From Elizabethkingia meningoseptica_A (lineage in GTDB: Bacteria; Bacteroidota; Bacteroidia; Flavobacteriales; Weeksellaceae): a stretch of 64,000 nt of DNA. Position 1 is the stretch's first letter. Each line of letters opens with the position of its first letter. Under the pieces are notes generated by a model. The model was not told the origin of the DNA, did not search any database, and saw only the letters and a program-made list of their open reading frames with translations. The stretch spans positions 95,253-159,252 of the forward strand of contig NZ_JBJDLK010000009.1 in NCBI RefSeq assembly GCF_045762675.1, read 5' to 3'. Made by a program: the position numbers and the translations under genes. This document shows, piece after piece, positions 53,150-61,827 of this stretch.

Positions 53150-55303
53150 TTAAAATTTATATCCTATTGATAATCTCCAGTTTCTTGGGGCATTGTAAAT
53201 CCAGGCATATCCACCGGCATCGTCTCTGTAGCCACTGTATAGTTTTCTGTTCAGTGTATTGTTCAATATAAAATTAACATCGAATTTTTTAGCGGCATAA
53301 GAAATACCAAAGTTGGTGTCAAAGTAATCCGGCAGTCGCTGATCATTCGTTGCAGTTACACCATACCAGGATTGTCTTCCGCTCTGATACTGGTAACCCG
53401 CTGAAATACCGAAACCTTTTAATAATCCTTGTTCAAATCTGTAGCTTAACCAGGTATTCTGAACATTTTTAGCATTCCCCGGAGACTGAACTCCGATTTT
53501 TCTGGCATCTGCATCTTTAACGGTTTTAGCATCTGTGTAGGCATAATTAATCACGACATTTAAGCCTTTGATAATTTCTCCTTTAATATCGGCTTCAAAA
53601 CCTCTGGCTCTCTGTTCTCCGGTAGCAACCTGGAAATCCACTCCGCCATTCAGCTCCTTACTTCCGGCAGTTAATATATTCTGTCGCCGGATTTCATATA
53701 CTGAAAATGTAGAGTTCCACTTACCACCAAACCAGTCTTTTTTAATTCCAACTTCAAGATTCTGACCTCTTAACGGATCTGTAATTTTAGTTTTATTAAT
53801 TCCTGTACCCGACTGTGGTACAAAAGTTTTATCATACACTCCATATACCGAAAAATCGTCCTGTATTGAGTAGCTAATCCCTACTCTTGGGGTAAACTCT
53901 CCTGCCGTGTCCGCTTGTATAGGTTCGCCCGGGGAAAGGTTCGGATATGCGGAATAGGTTTTTCCGCTGGTATATCTCCCCGCCAGAGTAAGTCTTAGTT
54001 TATTATTAAACATTTCTATCTGATCCTGTGCATAATATGAGGTATATTTTACCCCTTGGGTATTGTAAAAATTTGCATTTGGATTAAGGGTATAGAAATC
54101 CGCTGGTGGTAATTTAGACGGGTCTACACCATAGTGCACATTATAAATGTCGATTGGGAAAGTTCCGGAGAATGACGAGAAATCGGCATTGTACTTTCTA
54201 TCTCCATAATCGAATCCGGCAATAATCTTATGAACCACATTTCCTGTTTTCAGGCTTCCTCTGACATAGGTCTGGAAAATATGATTTTTCCCTGCGGCCT
54301 GCCAGTTGCTCAATGTTCTGTTCAGGATATTTTTATTATTGCTATCAAATGTTCCCCACCATGAACCGCCGTCATAATCCAGATCCATATAGGCATATTG
54401 TGTACTCCAGATCCAGTCACCTGATAGTTTCTGATCCAGACTCAGAAATAAACTCTGGTCTTTTACTTTTGTTTTTTTAAAGTTAGGATCATTAAAATTG
54501 GTATGTACATTTAATGACGCATAACCATCATTGGACATTAAATAAGCACCGGGCTGTGAAAACTGTAAATACTGATAGTTGTACTGTGCCGTAAAAGTCG
54601 TTGTTTTGGTAGGTCTGAATGTTATAGAGGGAGCCACTATAACTTTATTGGTCTTATCATTCTCTGCCCATGACTTATTGGTACTGCTCATTAAGTTCAG
54701 CCGATAATCCAGAACGCCGTTTTTAATCAGAACCCCATCCAGATCAGCTTCTCCTCTGAAAAGGTTATAACTCCCGGTTGTAAATCTTACACTATTGGCA
54801 AATTTGCCTGTCGGCTTTTTGGTTACGATATTATAAAAACCGGCAGGATCTCCCATTGAGCCCATAAATCCGGCTGGTCCTTTTACAAATTCTATTCTGT
54901 CAATGATGGATGCATCCGGATTGATAGGTCCCCATGTTGATGAAACGTTCATTCCGTTCATAAAGGTCGCGATACTTGCCCCTCTCATAAAAACATTAGA
55001 ATATACATTATCCCAGTGCTCTACTTTTCTGGCTCCACTTACATTCCGCACAATACCTTCAGACATATTTAGCGTAATCTGATCCGACAGAATTTTGGAA
55101 CTTATGGATTGAACATTTTGAGGAAGCTCTATAATAGGCGTTTGTAACCTTAAAGAACCGGAAACTTCATTGAGCTTATATTTCTGATAATACTTTCCGC
55201 TAATCACCACTTCATCTATACTTTTTGATTTCAACGAGTCTTTTTCCTGCGAGAAAACCAAAACAGAACCTAATAAAGAAGCACAAATCAGTGCATTTTT
55301 CAT
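53150..55303 (-). CDS. TonB-dependent siderophore receptor
   Basis: 717 residues. Signal peptide (to VFSQE), TonB-box region SKSIDEVVISGKYY, plug with LPQNVQSISSKILSD, YSNVFMRGAS and EFVKGPAGFMGSMGDPAGFYNIVTKKPTG, all typical of the siderophore receptor family TIGR01783. The barrel ends in NWRLSIGYKF. Fe-siderophore import is likely; hydroxamate or catecholate cannot be told apart here. First gene of receptor-PepSY-pseudogene-PepSY. Confidence 0.9.
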   Translation of the reverse strand: MKNALICASLLGSVLVFSQEKDSLKSKSIDEVVISGKYYQKYKLNEVSGSLRLQTPIIELPQNVQSISSKILSDQITLNMSEGIVRNVSGARKVEHWDNVYSNVFMRGASIATFMNGMNVSSTWGPINPDASIIDRIEFVKGPAGFMGSMGDPAGFYNIVTKKPTGKFANSVRFTTGSYNLFRGEADLDGVLIKNGVLDYRLNLMSSTNKSWAENDKTNKVIVAPSITFRPTKTTTFTAQYNYQYLQFSQPGAYLMSNDGYASLNVHTNFNDPNFKKTKVKDQSLFLSLDQKLSGDWIWSTQYAYMDLDYDGGSWWGTFDSNNKNILNRTLSNWQAAGKNHIFQTYVRGSLKTGNVVHKIIAGFDYGDRKYNADFSSFSGTFPIDIYNVHYGVDPSKLPPADFYTLNPNANFYNTQGVKYTSYYAQDQIEMFNNKLRLTLAGRYTSGKTYSAYPNLSPGEPIQADTAGEFTPRVGISYSIQDDFSVYGVYDKTFVPQSGTGINKTKITDPLRGQNLEVGIKKDWFGGKWNSTFSVYEIRRQNILTAGSKELNGGVDFQVATGEQRARGFEADIKGEIIKGLNVVINYAYTDAKTVKDADARKIGVQSPGNAKNVQNTWLSYRFEQGLLKGFGISAGYQYQSGRQSWYGVTATNDQRLPDYFDTNFGISYAAKKFDVNFILNNTLNRKLYSGYRDDAGGYAWIYNAPRNWRLSIGYKF

Positions 55304-55338
55304 GTAAAGAATTTTTTTGCAAATATATTATCTTTAAC

Positions 55339-55362
55339 AATTCTAAATAAATTTTATTTATC
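55339..55362 (-). promoter_or_regulatory. Candidate iron-responsive operator of the siderophore unit
   Basis: AATTCTAAATAAATTTTATTTATC, 36 bp before the receptor ATG. On the minus strand it gives TTTATTTAGAATT, shared with the motif before the heme receptor at 49959-49982. Confidence 0.4.
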
Positions 55363-55573
55363 TATCAGATTTCTTTTATTTATTATAATTATAAATAACA
55401 ACCTTTAATACGATAGATTTCCTGTGCCTGTTTTTCGCATTCATGATAAAAAACAGGAAACTGCAACAGATTTTAAAGACTAATTATTTCACATTTTCTC
55501 TTTTGTGAAGTATTTCACCACAATATCTCTTTCAACCATCTTTTTCCTGCAAAAAAGAAAACAAAAATATAAT

Positions 55574-55608
55574 GCGTCAAGTTTTGGCGTCACGACGGTT
55601 GACCTTTG
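55574..55608 (+). promoter_or_regulatory. Phased element copy 1 (GCGTCA direct repeat + CTTTG)
   Basis: GCGTCA at 55574 and 55587 (13-bp spacing) and CTTTG at 55604, 30 bp from the first repeat. It lies in the 414-bp gap (55304-55717) before the first fibre gene. The rest of the gap holds a TACACT...GTAAAC-type repeat also found inverted at 61595-61612, and no gene. See copies at 57838 and 61515. Confidence 0.8.
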
Positions 55609-55717
55609 TCCAGTAAACAGATGTGAGATATGAAATGTTAGGCTTTGATCACTAACAACCGTAAACTGTACACTTTGAACTGTAAACTCATCAACATTAA
55701 CCTAAAAATAAAACATT

Positions 55718-56689
55718 ATGAAAAACACATTTTTATTACTCACTCTATTGACTTCTATTAGTCTGTCTGCACAAAGTTTAACCCAAACGTCTTTTATAAA
55801 AGATCCGGGATCAGTAAATAATTTTGGTAATGGATATACTTTTGCTTATGAGTCATCCGGAACACCATTCAGTGGTGCATTAATAAGCTTTGGAGGACTC
55901 TCCAACCGTTATGACACACAGCTTAATGCAGATTATGGACCTCATGGTGGTAATCGGATTTCTTTTAGAACAAGAAATGGCGATGCTGGTGTCTGGAATA
56001 ATTGGCAGGAGCTTGCTACAAAAGGCAGCAATGATTTCTCAGGAAATCAAAATATACTTGGAAACGTTGGAATCGGAACGACCTCTCCACAATCCAAGCT
56101 CAATATTTATGGAGGACATGGAGATACTACTCTACTATTACACTCTGCTGGAAATGGTTCTGATGCTCCGGCGTATTTAAATCTATGGGCATCAGAACCT
56201 GGGCTTACTTTCAATGGTGTAGGTATTGGGAATAATATTAAACACTGGAATAATGTTACTCCTTTCTCTAGATTCAATGACTCAAAAGGTGGTTCATACA
56301 TAAGGTTATTAGATAATCAGATTTTATTTACTACTGTCGATGCCTCCGGTAAATCTATACAAGGATTAAATATTGGAAGTGAGGGAAATGTTTCTGTTAA
56401 TAATAAACTCGAGGCTAAAGAGATTAAAGTTACCTCCTCCCCTACCGCTGATTTTGTCTTTGAAGACCACTACAAACTTCCCGATCTGGAAAGCGTGGAA
56501 AAACACATTCGCGAGAAAAAACACTTACCGGAAATTGCCTCTGCGGCTGAAATGCAAAAAGATGGCGTGAACATCGGTGAATTCCAGATTAAACTTTTAC
56601 AAAAAATCGAAGAGCTGACCCTTTATTCTATTGAGCAGAAGAAGGAAATCCAGCAACTTAAAAAAGAAATCAAAAATCTAAAAAAATAA
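55718..56689 (+). CDS. Secreted fibre/knob-like protein 1
   Basis: 323 residues. Signal peptide (MKNTFLLLTLLTSISLSAQ). The N-terminal domain has the pyocin-knob/tail-fibre style, with NNFGNGYTFAYESSGTPF, RISFRTRNGDAGVWNNWQELAT, then VGIGTTSPQSKLNIYGG, a motif of Bacteroidota fibre-like proteins. The C-terminal about 85 residues (KVTSSPTADFVFEDHYKLP to the end) form a coiled-coil module nearly identical to that of the next gene. Fibre or adhesin role is likely; export route unknown. Confidence 0.75.
   Translation: MKNTFLLLTLLTSISLSAQSLTQTSFIKDPGSVNNFGNGYTFAYESSGTPFSGALISFGGLSNRYDTQLNADYGPHGGNRISFRTRNGDAGVWNNWQELATKGSNDFSGNQNILGNVGIGTTSPQSKLNIYGGHGDTTLLLHSAGNGSDAPAYLNLWASEPGLTFNGVGIGNNIKHWNNVTPFSRFNDSKGGSYIRLLDNQILFTTVDASGKSIQGLNIGSEGNVSVNNKLEAKEIKVTSSPTADFVFEDHYKLPDLESVEKHIREKKHLPEIASAAEMQKDGVNIGEFQIKLLQKIEELTLYSIEQKKEIQQLKKEIKNLKK
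56442..56640 (+). repeat. Duplicated C-terminal module, copy 1
   Basis: A 199-bp segment nearly identical to 57519-57717, encoding DFVFEDHYKLPDLESVEKH to LTLYSIEQ. The flanking parts of the two genes are much less alike, which suggests gene conversion or recent module shuffling. Confidence 0.85.
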
Positions 56690-56695
56690 ATTATT

Positions 56696-57790
56696 ATGAA
56701 AACTTTAAAACACTTAATTATACTAGCCTTTCTGTCTGTTTTTCCAGCAGTATTAAAGGCTCAAAATTATAATCCTATCATTAATTACAGCTTCAATGGT
56801 ACACCTGTAAATGGGATTAAAATTAAAACCAACATTCCATTTAAACATGGTTATGGAATGCCAACAATCATTATTGAAGGCTATAACTATGGAGATTCCC
56901 AACCCATTGGGTTATTACTCAATTGGTATGTATATGAAGATCAATTCTTAGGTTCTGCAATCTCTTCGTTTGGAGCGTATAATCCCGAAGTAAAGCTTTC
57001 AACTGAAAATGGGAAGGTTGTTATTTTCATTAATGACAGGAAATATTATAACCGTTTTACTATAAGGGGGTTTGCAATGGATAAAGAGGAAGAACCAGAC
57101 TGGTTTACACACTGGAGTATTACTGATGAAGCACTATCCGGAACAAAAACTATTACGCTTTCTTATAAAAATGCTGTAAGGGAATTAAATTTCCCAAGAG
57201 GAATAATCAGTAATGATGGAAATGTAGGAATTGGAACAACCAATCCCAGGTCAAAATTAGACGTTAATGGTGCTATAACCGTCGCCTCGGGAGCTCCCAT
57301 ACAATTAGGTGGTAATCAACCGTATCATGGTCTTCAATATTCTAACAACGGATTCGCCAATACATTTTTAGATGGACCTGTATTATATGGCTGGTCAGGT
57401 GGTGGACTTGGAATAAAAAAAGAAACAGGAGAGTGGCTAGCTTTAAAATGGAATGCTGAAGGTAACGTATCTGTATCAAATAAGCTCGAAGCCAGAGAAA
57501 TTAAGGTTACCACTTCCCCTACTGCCGATTTTGTCTTTGAAGACCACTACAAGCTTCCTGATCTGGAAAGCGTGGAAAAACACATTCGTGAGAAAAAACA
57601 CTTACCTGAAATTGCCTCGGCTACAGAAATGCAAAAAGATGGCGTGAACATCGGTGAATTCCAGATTAAACTTTTACAGAAGATTGAAGAGCTTACCCTC
57701 TATTCGATTGAACAGAATAAACAAAACAAAGAACAGCAGGAAAGAATCCTGAAACTGGAGGAAGAAGTCAAAGCTTTAAACCGTCGTTAA
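56696..57790 (+). CDS. Secreted fibre/knob-like protein 2
   Basis: 364 residues, 6 bp after the first fibre gene. Signal peptide (MKTLKHLIILAFLSVFPAVLKAQ). The N-terminal part is different from fibre 1 (IINYSFNGTPVNGIKIKTN, YGMPTIIIEGYNYGD), followed by the shared VGIGTTNPRSKLDVNG motif and the same C-terminal coiled-coil module (DFVFEDHYKLPDLES, then KIEELTLYSIEQNKQNKEQQ). The variable head and constant tail fit a fibre family whose heads choose targets. Export route unknown. Confidence 0.75.
   Translation: MKTLKHLIILAFLSVFPAVLKAQNYNPIINYSFNGTPVNGIKIKTNIPFKHGYGMPTIIIEGYNYGDSQPIGLLLNWYVYEDQFLGSAISSFGAYNPEVKLSTENGKVVIFINDRKYYNRFTIRGFAMDKEEEPDWFTHWSITDEALSGTKTITLSYKNAVRELNFPRGIISNDGNVGIGTTNPRSKLDVNGAITVASGAPIQLGGNQPYHGLQYSNNGFANTFLDGPVLYGWSGGGLGIKKETGEWLALKWNAEGNVSVSNKLEAREIKVTTSPTADFVFEDHYKLPDLESVEKHIREKKHLPEIASATEMQKDGVNIGEFQIKLLQKIEELTLYSIEQNKQNKEQQERILKLEEEVKALNRR
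57519..57717 (+). repeat. Duplicated C-terminal module, copy 2
   Basis: Matches 56442-56640 over 199 bp with scattered, mostly third-position changes. Confidence 0.85.
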
Positions 57791-57837
57791 TCTGCTCCAA
57801 CGTTATAAAAATCAAAAAAACGAAAGTAAAATATAAT

Positions 57838-57872
57838 GCGTCAAGTTTTGGCGCCACGGCAGCTGATCTTTG
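57838..57872 (+). promoter_or_regulatory. Phased element copy 2
   Basis: GCGTCA at 57838, GCGCCA at 57851 (13-bp spacing) and CTTTG at 57868 (30 bp from the first repeat). It lies 119 bp before the 1077-residue YD-repeat gene. Confidence 0.8.
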
Positions 57873-57990
57873 TTACAGAAAGGAAAATACAAAACAGAAT
57901 GTTATGAAAAAGAATAAGTATTACGGGAGGTCGCCTTAAAAAGAGATCTCGAAATAAAAAAACGATTTATTAATTATTAAATAAAATATC

Positions 57991-60900
57991 ATGAAAAAAA
58001 TAAAAGATGTGCTAATTATTAATTCAGCATATAGAACAAAACAATTAAGTATTAAAAACAGATGCTACCTTCTAAAATTTCCCATATGGGCGCTTTTAAT
58101 CCTCTTGAGCAATCTCTTTAATGGACAATTATTATCCGGAAATAACCTATACCAAGTAGTTAATACAAAATCTCCGAGTGTAAGTGATTTGGCTTTTAAA
58201 GGAGAAAACATTGGTGTTAATCAATATACAGGAGATCCGGTGGCTAATTTTAATTTATTTAGTTATGATTTAAAATATCTAAATTTAGACATCACTTTAG
58301 GCTATAATATTAAAAAAGTTAAACCTGAAGCCCCACCCTCAATTGCAGGATTAGGTTGGGATATAATTGCTGGCGGTGCTATTACACGAGACGTTATTGG
58401 GTGGTATGATGAATTCAAACCTTTTCCTCCTCCAATTACAGACAATAAATTTTCCTATTATTTCAGTGGGTTTAAAGATCTCGATAACGACAATTGGAAG
58501 ACAACTTCAAGGATCGAAAGCATTTATAATGATAAATCCAAAATGGACATGTATAATAATTATCAATATGGAGGGAGCCACTCTCCAGATAAGTTTATTC
58601 TAAACTATGGTAATTTAAATGCATTTTTTCTTAAAAATCATAAAGGTTCATGGATATCAGGAAATGCTAAAAACATAGTTATTAAGGAAACTCTAAAAAG
58701 TGATTGGTATCGTGTAGAAGAGCAAGCTCCAAATGGTGAAAAACCCTTTTATGATATTAATGATTTTATATATGGATTTGAAGTCACCGATGATAAAGGA
58801 ATAAAATACTATTTTGGAGGAAGTCCAGAAACCATTGAATTTAATAGTTCTCTAAACTCCTCATTAAACACCTCTGATCTAATAAATTATAACTTTTATG
58901 TTAAAACCTGGTATATAAGAAAGATAGTTTTGCCTAATAATAAGGAGATTAATTTTGAATACGATGATGACAAAACAGCAACTTATATTTCACATAGCTC
59001 TTCATATGATTATTCAGATACTTTTCAAGGTGCTTTGGGAAAACAAAGTTCTTATAATGGGGGAAAAAGTGTAAAAAGCTACGAAAGAAATTTTTTTAAG
59101 TATCTGAGAAAAATTTCCTTTGATAAAAATGAAATAATATTTCACAAATCATATAGCAATAGCCTAGATTATGATATTTTGAATTATATGGGAAAAGCAG
59201 ATCCAAACAATCCTTCACCATGGGATCCATATACAACATACAACAATGGGGGAAGAAATTTCACATACTCATATAGTTATGCAAATAAGTATAAGCAAAA
59301 TAAGCATTGGTATAAAATAGATAGTATAACAATTAATAATAATAATATTGCAACAAATGTATTCAGATTCAACTATAGAGACCAATCAGATAGCCGGTTA
59401 AGGCTTCAAAATATATCCATTGGAAAATCAAAAAAAAACACTCTCAATTATACTTTTAATTATAATACACCTGAATTACCAAGATACAATTCCGAAAGAA
59501 CAGATCATTGGGGGTATTTTAATAATTCATATTATGATGACAAATACCCGAAAGATTACAATGGAAATAATATGTCAATCTCAAGCAATAAATTTGAAGA
59601 CTATAAAGAACCAAATATATTTAGTAAAGCAGAAACCCTCTCTTCAATTATTTTACCGACCAAGGGAAAAGTGGAATTTGATTATGAACTTCATTCATAT
59701 TCTAAGTTTTATGACTATAACAAGCCAAATGATTTTGAAACTATTAAAAATGGATTCGCTGGAGGAACAAGAATAAAAAGTATCTTATATAAGGATGAAT
59801 ATGAAAATCTAACAACTCAGAAAAATTATTTCTATGTCAAAGACTATGTACATGGCAATTTAGAATCAAGCGGTGTGGTTACATTTATACCGAAGTATAG
59901 TTATTCTATACAAAACAATAAGATAGACATAAAGAGCTTTTCTACAAATTCATATACACCCACATTAAATGAAGATAACTCACACATAAGTTATAGTACT
60001 ATCACTGAAATAATTGACAATAAAAGCTACATTGAAACCCAATATACTAATCATGATAATGGATATTCAAATACTGCTCCGTTCCAAAATTTGGGATATA
60101 CAACACAAGTAATTAGTAATCCAAATCAATTTCCTTTTCCAAGATTAAATTATAAGTCTAATAGGAGAGGAAAACCTCTAACAATTTCAAAATACAACAA
60201 AGATAAATCTCTTGTTCAGAAATTTACATACAATTATCAGTCAAAAAAAATGTATAACGAAAGTATAAGGGGATATGCATATAAATTTCAGTTTTGGGGT
60301 GCGCCGATATATCATCCTCTTGGCTTACCTGCAACTGATTATAGCACTGCTTTTTCTGTAAAGCAAATATCTGCATACCAAGAAGATGTTGATGAGATGC
60401 TTGTTTTATCTTCTCTTATACAAGAAGATTGGAATAATAATAATGTATTAAAAACAACAAAAGAATACTCTTACAGACACTCTGCAGATAATTACCCATC
60501 TATAGAAAAGACAATATACTCTGACGGAAAAATTATTGAAGTTAACAATAAGTATCCGCAGGATATTGTGAGTAATACATCTTCTACATTATTATCTACA
60601 AATATGAAGTCTATTATTCTCGAAAAGACGACAACTATATCTGAGTCTGGAAATGATATTACATTATCTCATATATATAGTGATTATGGTAATAGTCCTA
60701 AAACATCTAATTTAATACTACCTATCTCTATTATTGATTATGGCTTAGATGATCAAAACGAAAATACAATTATAACCTATGATCTGTATGATACCAAGGG
60801 AAATATCCTTCAGTATTCTGAGAAGGGGGTAAAGCCGACTGTTGTTATCTGGGGATATAATCAAACCCAGCCTATTGCTAAGATTGAGGGAATCTCGTAT

Positions 60901-61224
60901 GCTGAGCTGGCTTCTAAGTTGGGCTTTTCGAATATGAATACTGGATATTTATCTCTGGATATTGTTTCTAAGTCTAATGCGGATGTGGATGCTGCTACGG
61001 AGCAGGCTTTAATTAGTGCTTTGGATGCTTTGAGGAATAATGCGGCTTTGTCGGGTTATCAGATTACGACTTATACTTATGATCCGTTGATCGGGGTTAC
61101 GAGTATTACGCCGCCTTCGGGCATCAGAGAGGTTTACAAGTATGATGCAGCGAACAGACTGGAATCGGTAAGGGATGTGAATGGTAATATCTTGAAGGAA
61201 TACCAATACCGGTATAAGAATTAA
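57991..61224 (+). CDS. Bacteroidota-type Rhs/YD-repeat secreted protein
   Basis: 1077 residues. A membrane/signal segment (FPIWALLILLSNLFNGQ, about 31-47) follows a basic N-terminus. Then comes SPSVSDLAFKGENIGVNQYTGDPVANFNLFSYDLKYLNLDITLGYNI and SIAGLGWDIIAGGAITRDVIG, the opening typical of Bacteroidota Rhs-like proteins. A long Tyr/Asn-rich region follows, and the last about 140 residues hold YD-type repeats ending in YKYDAANRLESVRDVNGNILKEYQYRYKN. Base composition changes near 60800, from A-rich to G-rich, at the start of this end domain. No toxin domain is seen. It likely works with the DUF6443/Rhs protein downstream. Confidence 0.8.
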   Translation: MKKIKDVLIINSAYRTKQLSIKNRCYLLKFPIWALLILLSNLFNGQLLSGNNLYQVVNTKSPSVSDLAFKGENIGVNQYTGDPVANFNLFSYDLKYLNLDITLGYNIKKVKPEAPPSIAGLGWDIIAGGAITRDVIGWYDEFKPFPPPITDNKFSYYFSGFKDLDNDNWKTTSRIESIYNDKSKMDMYNNYQYGGSHSPDKFILNYGNLNAFFLKNHKGSWISGNAKNIVIKETLKSDWYRVEEQAPNGEKPFYDINDFIYGFEVTDDKGIKYYFGGSPETIEFNSSLNSSLNTSDLINYNFYVKTWYIRKIVLPNNKEINFEYDDDKTATYISHSSSYDYSDTFQGALGKQSSYNGGKSVKSYERNFFKYLRKISFDKNEIIFHKSYSNSLDYDILNYMGKADPNNPSPWDPYTTYNNGGRNFTYSYSYANKYKQNKHWYKIDSITINNNNIATNVFRFNYRDQSDSRLRLQNISIGKSKKNTLNYTFNYNTPELPRYNSERTDHWGYFNNSYYDDKYPKDYNGNNMSISSNKFEDYKEPNIFSKAETLSSIILPTKGKVEFDYELHSYSKFYDYNKPNDFETIKNGFAGGTRIKSILYKDEYENLTTQKNYFYVKDYVHGNLESSGVVTFIPKYSYSIQNNKIDIKSFSTNSYTPTLNEDNSHISYSTITEIIDNKSYIETQYTNHDNGYSNTAPFQNLGYTTQVISNPNQFPFPRLNYKSNRRGKPLTISKYNKDKSLVQKFTYNYQSKKMYNESIRGYAYKFQFWGAPIYHPLGLPATDYSTAFSVKQISAYQEDVDEMLVLSSLIQEDWNNNNVLKTTKEYSYRHSADNYPSIEKTIYSDGKIIEVNNKYPQDIVSNTSSTLLSTNMKSIILEKTTTISESGNDITLSHIYSDYGNSPKTSNLILPISIIDYGLDDQNENTIITYDLYDTKGNILQYSEKGVKPTVVIWGYNQTQPIAKIEGISYAELASKLGFSNMNTGYLSLDIVSKSNADVDAATEQALISALDALRNNAALSGYQITTYTYDPLIGVTSITPPSGIREVYKYDAANRLESVRDVNGNILKEYQYRYKN

Positions 61225-61827
61225 GTACGAAGTACGAAATACGAAGTTAGAAGGTCAGGTCAGAAATATTCACATTGAATATAAAGAGGTAGAAATAGGC
61301 AGGTTGGGATCTTCCCGCCTGTCCTACCCTCCTCTTTGATTCAGGGTTGGTGGTTATTAGTTTACAGGTACTGGTTGTGAGATCCTGTTATCCTTTGCCA
61401 ATAGGTTTTAACTCATGACTCTATAACCTCCATAACTTTTAAAACTTCCATAGCATTCAACGCTGGTTTGTCAAAAAAATAAAAGCATAAAAAAAACATA
61501 AATTAATTTTTAATACGTCAAGTTTTGGCGTCACGGGACTCCATCTTTGTATTAAGAGGTTAGAGAAGTAGTTGGTTGTTGGTTTTTAATGTACAGTGTA
61601 CGGTTTACAGTTAAGAGTCGGTGATCATAAATTAACTATTCCGGGTTCAGAAGTCTGATGCTACCAGCTAAGTAATTCTGACTGCTATAACTCCATAACG
61701 ATCATAACTTTTATAACCCTTCTTCTCTATATCAATTTTTATTAACAACACAAAATGTTTGAAAATCAAAAACACAAAACATAAAAGCGAAAAAAAAGTA
61801 ATTATTAATCTTTAAAACCAAGTCATC
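61225..61827. other. Gene-free region before the DUF6443/Rhs gene
   Basis: About 600 bp. It starts with an AAGTACGAAGTACGAAATACGAAG tandem stretch and has two CCATAAC...CATAACTTTTA-type repeats (about 61427-61440 and 61690-61715). The phased element copy 3 is at 61515-61549, and an inverted relative (61595-61612) of a repeat from 55657-55674 follows. No gene is seen. Confidence 0.6.
61515..61549 (+). promoter_or_regulatory. Phased element copy 3
   Basis: ACGTCA at 61515, GCGTCA at 61528 (13-bp spacing) and CTTTG at 61545 (30 bp from the first repeat), with TCAAGTTTTGGCGTCACG shared with copy 1. It lies about 280 bp before the DUF6443/Rhs ATG, farther than the other copies. Confidence 0.8.

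Noticed and set aside
55574..61549. A CRISPR array from the repeated GCGTCA elements
   Set aside because: The three copies are thousands of bases apart with genes between, so no array structure; no cas gene was seen in the window.
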